From the NCBI GenBank assembly GCA_013152195.1, contig JAADGU010000053.1, forward strand, positions 1 to 24,917: a DNA stretch of 24,917 nucleotides, written 5' to 3'. Below, piece by piece: positions 22,326 to 24,917 of this stretch. Within the stretch, counting starts at the first letter, position 1; each line of letters starts with the position of its first letter. The notes under the pieces are model-generated. The model ran no database searches and was not told where the DNA came from. It was given only the letters and a program-made list of their open reading frames with translations. The position numbers and the translations under genes are program-made. Source of the DNA: Nitrospirota bacterium (lineage in GTDB: Bacteria > Nitrospirota > Thermodesulfovibrionia > Thermodesulfovibrionales > JdFR-85).

Positions 22326-24917
22326 TTAATCCTGCTGTTCCTGACACACTCCTGTTTTAAAGCCCACGATACCGCTCTGTAATGAAAAGGGCGTTTTTAT
22401 TTCAATTTCCGGGATATTCCCCAATGAGGTCTGGGCAAGCGCTTTGAGTGATCCACCCCTTGTAACCATGGCGTTGACACTGGCAAAACCCTCTCCGAGT
22501 TGTTTTTCCCTTCCAACAGTAGCGGATTCGCCCGCTATTTCGTCTGTAAATACATAGTTCTTATAGGCCGTGCCTGTTTCGTAATAGACTGCCCAGAGGT
22601 ATCCATTTCCCTGGTTATCACTGCAGAGGTCTGCTTCCGGTATGTAGGAAGTAAAGATAACAAGTCCTCCGAGCACAACCGGTTTTATGAATGAACGCTC
22701 CCCGGTGAGACTCTCATGCCCCGACACAGAGGGGAAGTTAATGACCCAGCCATCCTTTGTATCAATGGCATTTAGGAGGTCACACCATTCAATGGCGGTT
22801 GTGTCACCACATGTGCTGCCTGAGATTGTGGTTCCTGTTGCACTGATATCTGTAGCACCGATATCAACTGTTACACCGGATACATCAAGTAGGTTTGTTT
22901 CTGGAATAGCTGCAGTACAAGTGTAATCTTTCCAGGGTTTGCATGTCTCCTTTACACCATAAAATGCCTGGGCGTCATTGCTTATCCTGTCCTCGGAGCC
23001 AATGAACTTGCCGGTTCCGAAAAAGACCCACATATTCCCTTTTTCATCGAGTGCGGAAGATGGTGCGGATGTTACAGGGCTATAACCTGGGGGGGAGATA
23101 AGTGTTGAGAGTCTCCACTCATTGAAGACGTCTGTGCTGTTCTTTGTAACTAGCCTGTACATGTTGCCGCTGAGCTGGTTGTATCCTGTTCCTGGATCAT
23201 AAGCCTCTCCTATATAAGCAACGTCGACCTTGTAATCAAGATTAACGTCAACGGTAATAGGGTCTGTCATAAAGGCGTTGTTTACTCCTGTGTCAAAGTA
23301 CTTCAAGAGGCTTCCGGTCTTCAGGTCAACTACAAAGGCCCTGCCTTGCTGCTCACTGCTTATGTTGGAACCTGCATCAAAGTCTGTAGGACCGGAGCCT
23401 GCAATCATGACCCACAGATCTTTGGCCTCAGTCTTCACCCTCGCCACTGCGGGGTATGACATGGTAAGTCCGAGTCCGAGATCCGGGATTCCATCAGTGT
23501 CTGAGTCCATGTCTGTAAACGTCCAGAGGAGTTTCGGCAGGGTTTCGGGGTTGGTTATATCAAGGGCAAAATAGGCAGAGTAAAAGGTTTCATTGGTTCC
23601 GTTAATTTCAACGCTGATTGGCTTGCCACCCAGCCTCATACCGCCTATGAGTATTGTGCCCCATCCTCCGGGATGTGTTACATTAGACTGTCCATTAACA
23701 CAATCTGTACTGGAATTGGTTGCATCACAGAATATCCGGACATCTGTAACCTTGGGTTTCAGGTCAACATAATAGACATGAGTGTAGTTGGGCTCTGTAA
23801 GCCATTTTAGATGTGGAAGGAGCTGTTTTGGTATAAATGCCCAGAGCTCATCTCCGAGTGCGAGTTCCTTACCAACGGGAGGGTATATCCCGCCGTTTTC
23901 GTACCGGCCGGCAGATACGTTGTATTTGCCTCCGTTAAAGGCATGGAGCATGCCGTCATTGGCGCCAACATAGACAACATTTCTCCTGTTTTTATATGTT
24001 CTGTAAAAGCTTGTGTAGGAGATGTCCCTGTAGAGTCTGTCGAAGTTTTCATCGGGAAAGCCGACAGGGGTCGGTGATGAATAGATAATATCCCCGAGTT
24101 TCCAGACGTTTCCGTTAATTGTTCTTGGCCTGTATCCCGGGATATCCTCACCCTCAATATATTTGATTATATTTGCTGCTTCTGTACTGTCAGCTGCCCT
24201 GAGATAGTCGTCCAGGCCATTGCCGTCCCTGAACTCGATGAGGTTCGATCCGTCTGTAGTTGTATAAATTAATCTGGGCAGGGTTGAAGTGTCCCTTTTC
24301 CAGAGTTTCTCACCTGCTTCCCATAATGGGGTGTCCGAGACAGTGCCCTCGCTATCTACTTCCAAAGCCTGCAAATAGCCAAGCCAGCTTCTCTTGCCCT
24401 CAGAGAACGTTTTCTCAGGATAAAAGTATGCCTGATAGACCATGTTTCCCAGCCCATTCCTTGAGCCTGCAAAGGCAGGTGATGTGCCGGAGGCTGTACT
24501 TTCAATGATTTTAAACAGTGTCTTTAACAGGGCTGCCTCAAGTTCATCTCCCGTTTGTGCCGCATAGAAATTATCGTCGGATTCATCACCATCAGAGTTA
24601 TACTCATCTGTCAGGTCTGGCTTATAGTTTGTCCCTGACTCTGTAAATCCACCATTTCTTGCTGCACCACCACCACCGCCAGCATAATCATAAGGAGGGG
24701 TACCGGTACCGGAGGACCAGTTCAGGAGTCTTTTCCCGTCAGGGGTGTTACTGCCGAAAGTTGCATAGATAAAATAATGGGTAATGTTTTGATCGTATTC
24801 ATCTGTGGCGAGCCCGAAATCAGTGGTATCGTCCCGAAGGTCCCTGTACTTGCTGTTTGCATAATCAGCGTGACCATAGTAAGCGACATTATCGATGTAA
24901 TGCGAACCTTCGAGATC
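22326..24917 (-). CDS. pilY1: PilY1-type protein, third copy (5' end outside window)
   Basis: The frame is open from the stop at 22326 to the last base of the window, so at least 863 residues are present and the N-terminus (signal peptide and VWA metal site) is missing. The first visible residues, EGSHYIDNVAYYGHADYANS, align with residues about 388-410 of the operon B PilY1, as do SPDGRQLL/TPDGKRLL, VYQAFFYP/VYQAYFYP and the whole propeller (GANDGMLHAFNGGKY, WGTILIGGMRLGGKP, FALDITNPE). The calcium loop is DVNLDYKVD. Relative to the other two copies it lacks the REDTxGN-to-DSDGDG segment, running straight from YLQALEVDSEGTVSD to TPLWEAG. It has a glycine run (AGGGGGAARNGG) from a CCACCACCACCGCC tract. 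It is a close paralogue of the operon B copy. Confidence 0.92.
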   Translation of the reverse strand, partial: DLEGSHYIDNVAYYGHADYANSKYRDLRDDTTDFGLATDEYDQNITHYFIYATFGSNTPDGKRLLNWSSGTGTPPYDYAGGGGGAARNGGFTESGTNYKPDLTDEYNSDGDESDDNFYAAQTGDELEAALLKTLFKIIESTASGTSPAFAGSRNGLGNMVYQAYFYPEKTFSEGKRSWLGYLQALEVDSEGTVSDTPLWEAGEKLWKRDTSTLPRLIYTTTDGSNLIEFRDGNGLDDYLRAADSTEAANIIKYIEGEDIPGYRPRTINGNVWKLGDIIYSSPTPVGFPDENFDRLYRDISYTSFYRTYKNRRNVVYVGANDGMLHAFNGGKYNVSAGRYENGGIYPPVGKELALGDELWAFIPKQLLPHLKWLTEPNYTHVYYVDLKPKVTDVRIFCDATNSSTDCVNGQSNVTHPGGWGTILIGGMRLGGKPISVEINGTNETFYSAYFALDITNPETLPKLLWTFTDMDSDTDGIPDLGLGLTMSYPAVARVKTEAKDLWVMIAGSGPTDFDAGSNISSEQQGRAFVVDLKTGSLLKYFDTGVNNAFMTDPITVDVNLDYKVDVAYIGEAYDPGTGYNQLSGNMYRLVTKNSTDVFNEWRLSTLISPPGYSPVTSAPSSALDEKGNMWVFFGTGKFIGSEDRISNDAQAFYGVKETCKPWKDYTCTAAIPETNLLDVSGVTVDIGATDISATGTTISGSTCGDTTAIEWCDLLNAIDTKDGWVINFPSVSGHESLTGERSFIKPVVLGGLVIFTSYIPEADLCSDNQGNGYLWAVYYETGTAYKNYVFTDEIAGESATVGREKQLGEGFASVNAMVTRGGSLKALAQTSLGNIPEIEIKTPFSLQSGIVGFKTGVCQEQQD

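Noticed and set aside
24667..24680. CCACCACCACCGCC tract as a phase-variation switch
   Set aside because: It is a three-base repeat inside a reading frame, so copy changes alter glycine number without switching the frame, and the tract is short.

Overview
The window (about 25 kb, moderate GC) looks like a Gram-negative, probably anaerobic or facultative bacterium of the Nitrospirota or deltaproteobacterial kind. This is an inference from the gene mix: an rpiB-glyA-nrdR block, a DRE-TIM citrate/homocitrate-type synthase next to icd and mdh, several large PilY1 proteins, and intergenic patchworks of short dispersed repeats. No rRNA, tRNA, transposase or CRISPR array is visible.

Layout. (1) 1-2558, plus strand: rnhA, a U32-family [4Fe-4S] protein and a membrane-anchored TPR protein, closely packed. 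(2) 2561-4964, minus strand: rpiB-glyA-nrdR. glyA is broken by a small frameshifting deletion, and a 233-bp gap with an inverted-repeat element separates it from nrdR. (3) 5038-5087: overlapping divergent sigma70-type promoters. (4) 5207-9198, plus strand: a citrate/homocitrate-synthase-family enzyme, isocitrate dehydrogenase, malate dehydrogenase and nucleoside diphosphate kinase, the first two translationally coupled. The order suggests a TCA-cycle module in which the first enzyme may be a Re-type citrate synthase. (5) 9219-9242: a terminator hairpin between converging units. (6) 9282-24917, minus strand: a 15.6-kb type IV pilus tip region with three large PilY1 proteins and seven minor pilins in two operons.

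Pilus region. Operon A (22021 down to 15659) is pilY1-fimT-pilV-pilW-pilX. Operon B (15469 down to 9282) is pilV-pilW-pilX-small secreted protein-pilY1. A third pilY1 (22326 to beyond the window end) lies upstream. Each operon is preceded by a -24/-12 (sigma54) promoter. At exactly the same distance upstream of both promoters lies a shared 23-bp block (19 identical positions), a strong candidate activator site, so the two tip complexes are probably co-regulated. The PilY1 of operon A has lost the MIDAS metal site of its von Willebrand A domain while the operon B copy keeps it, pointing to two functionally different pilus tips.
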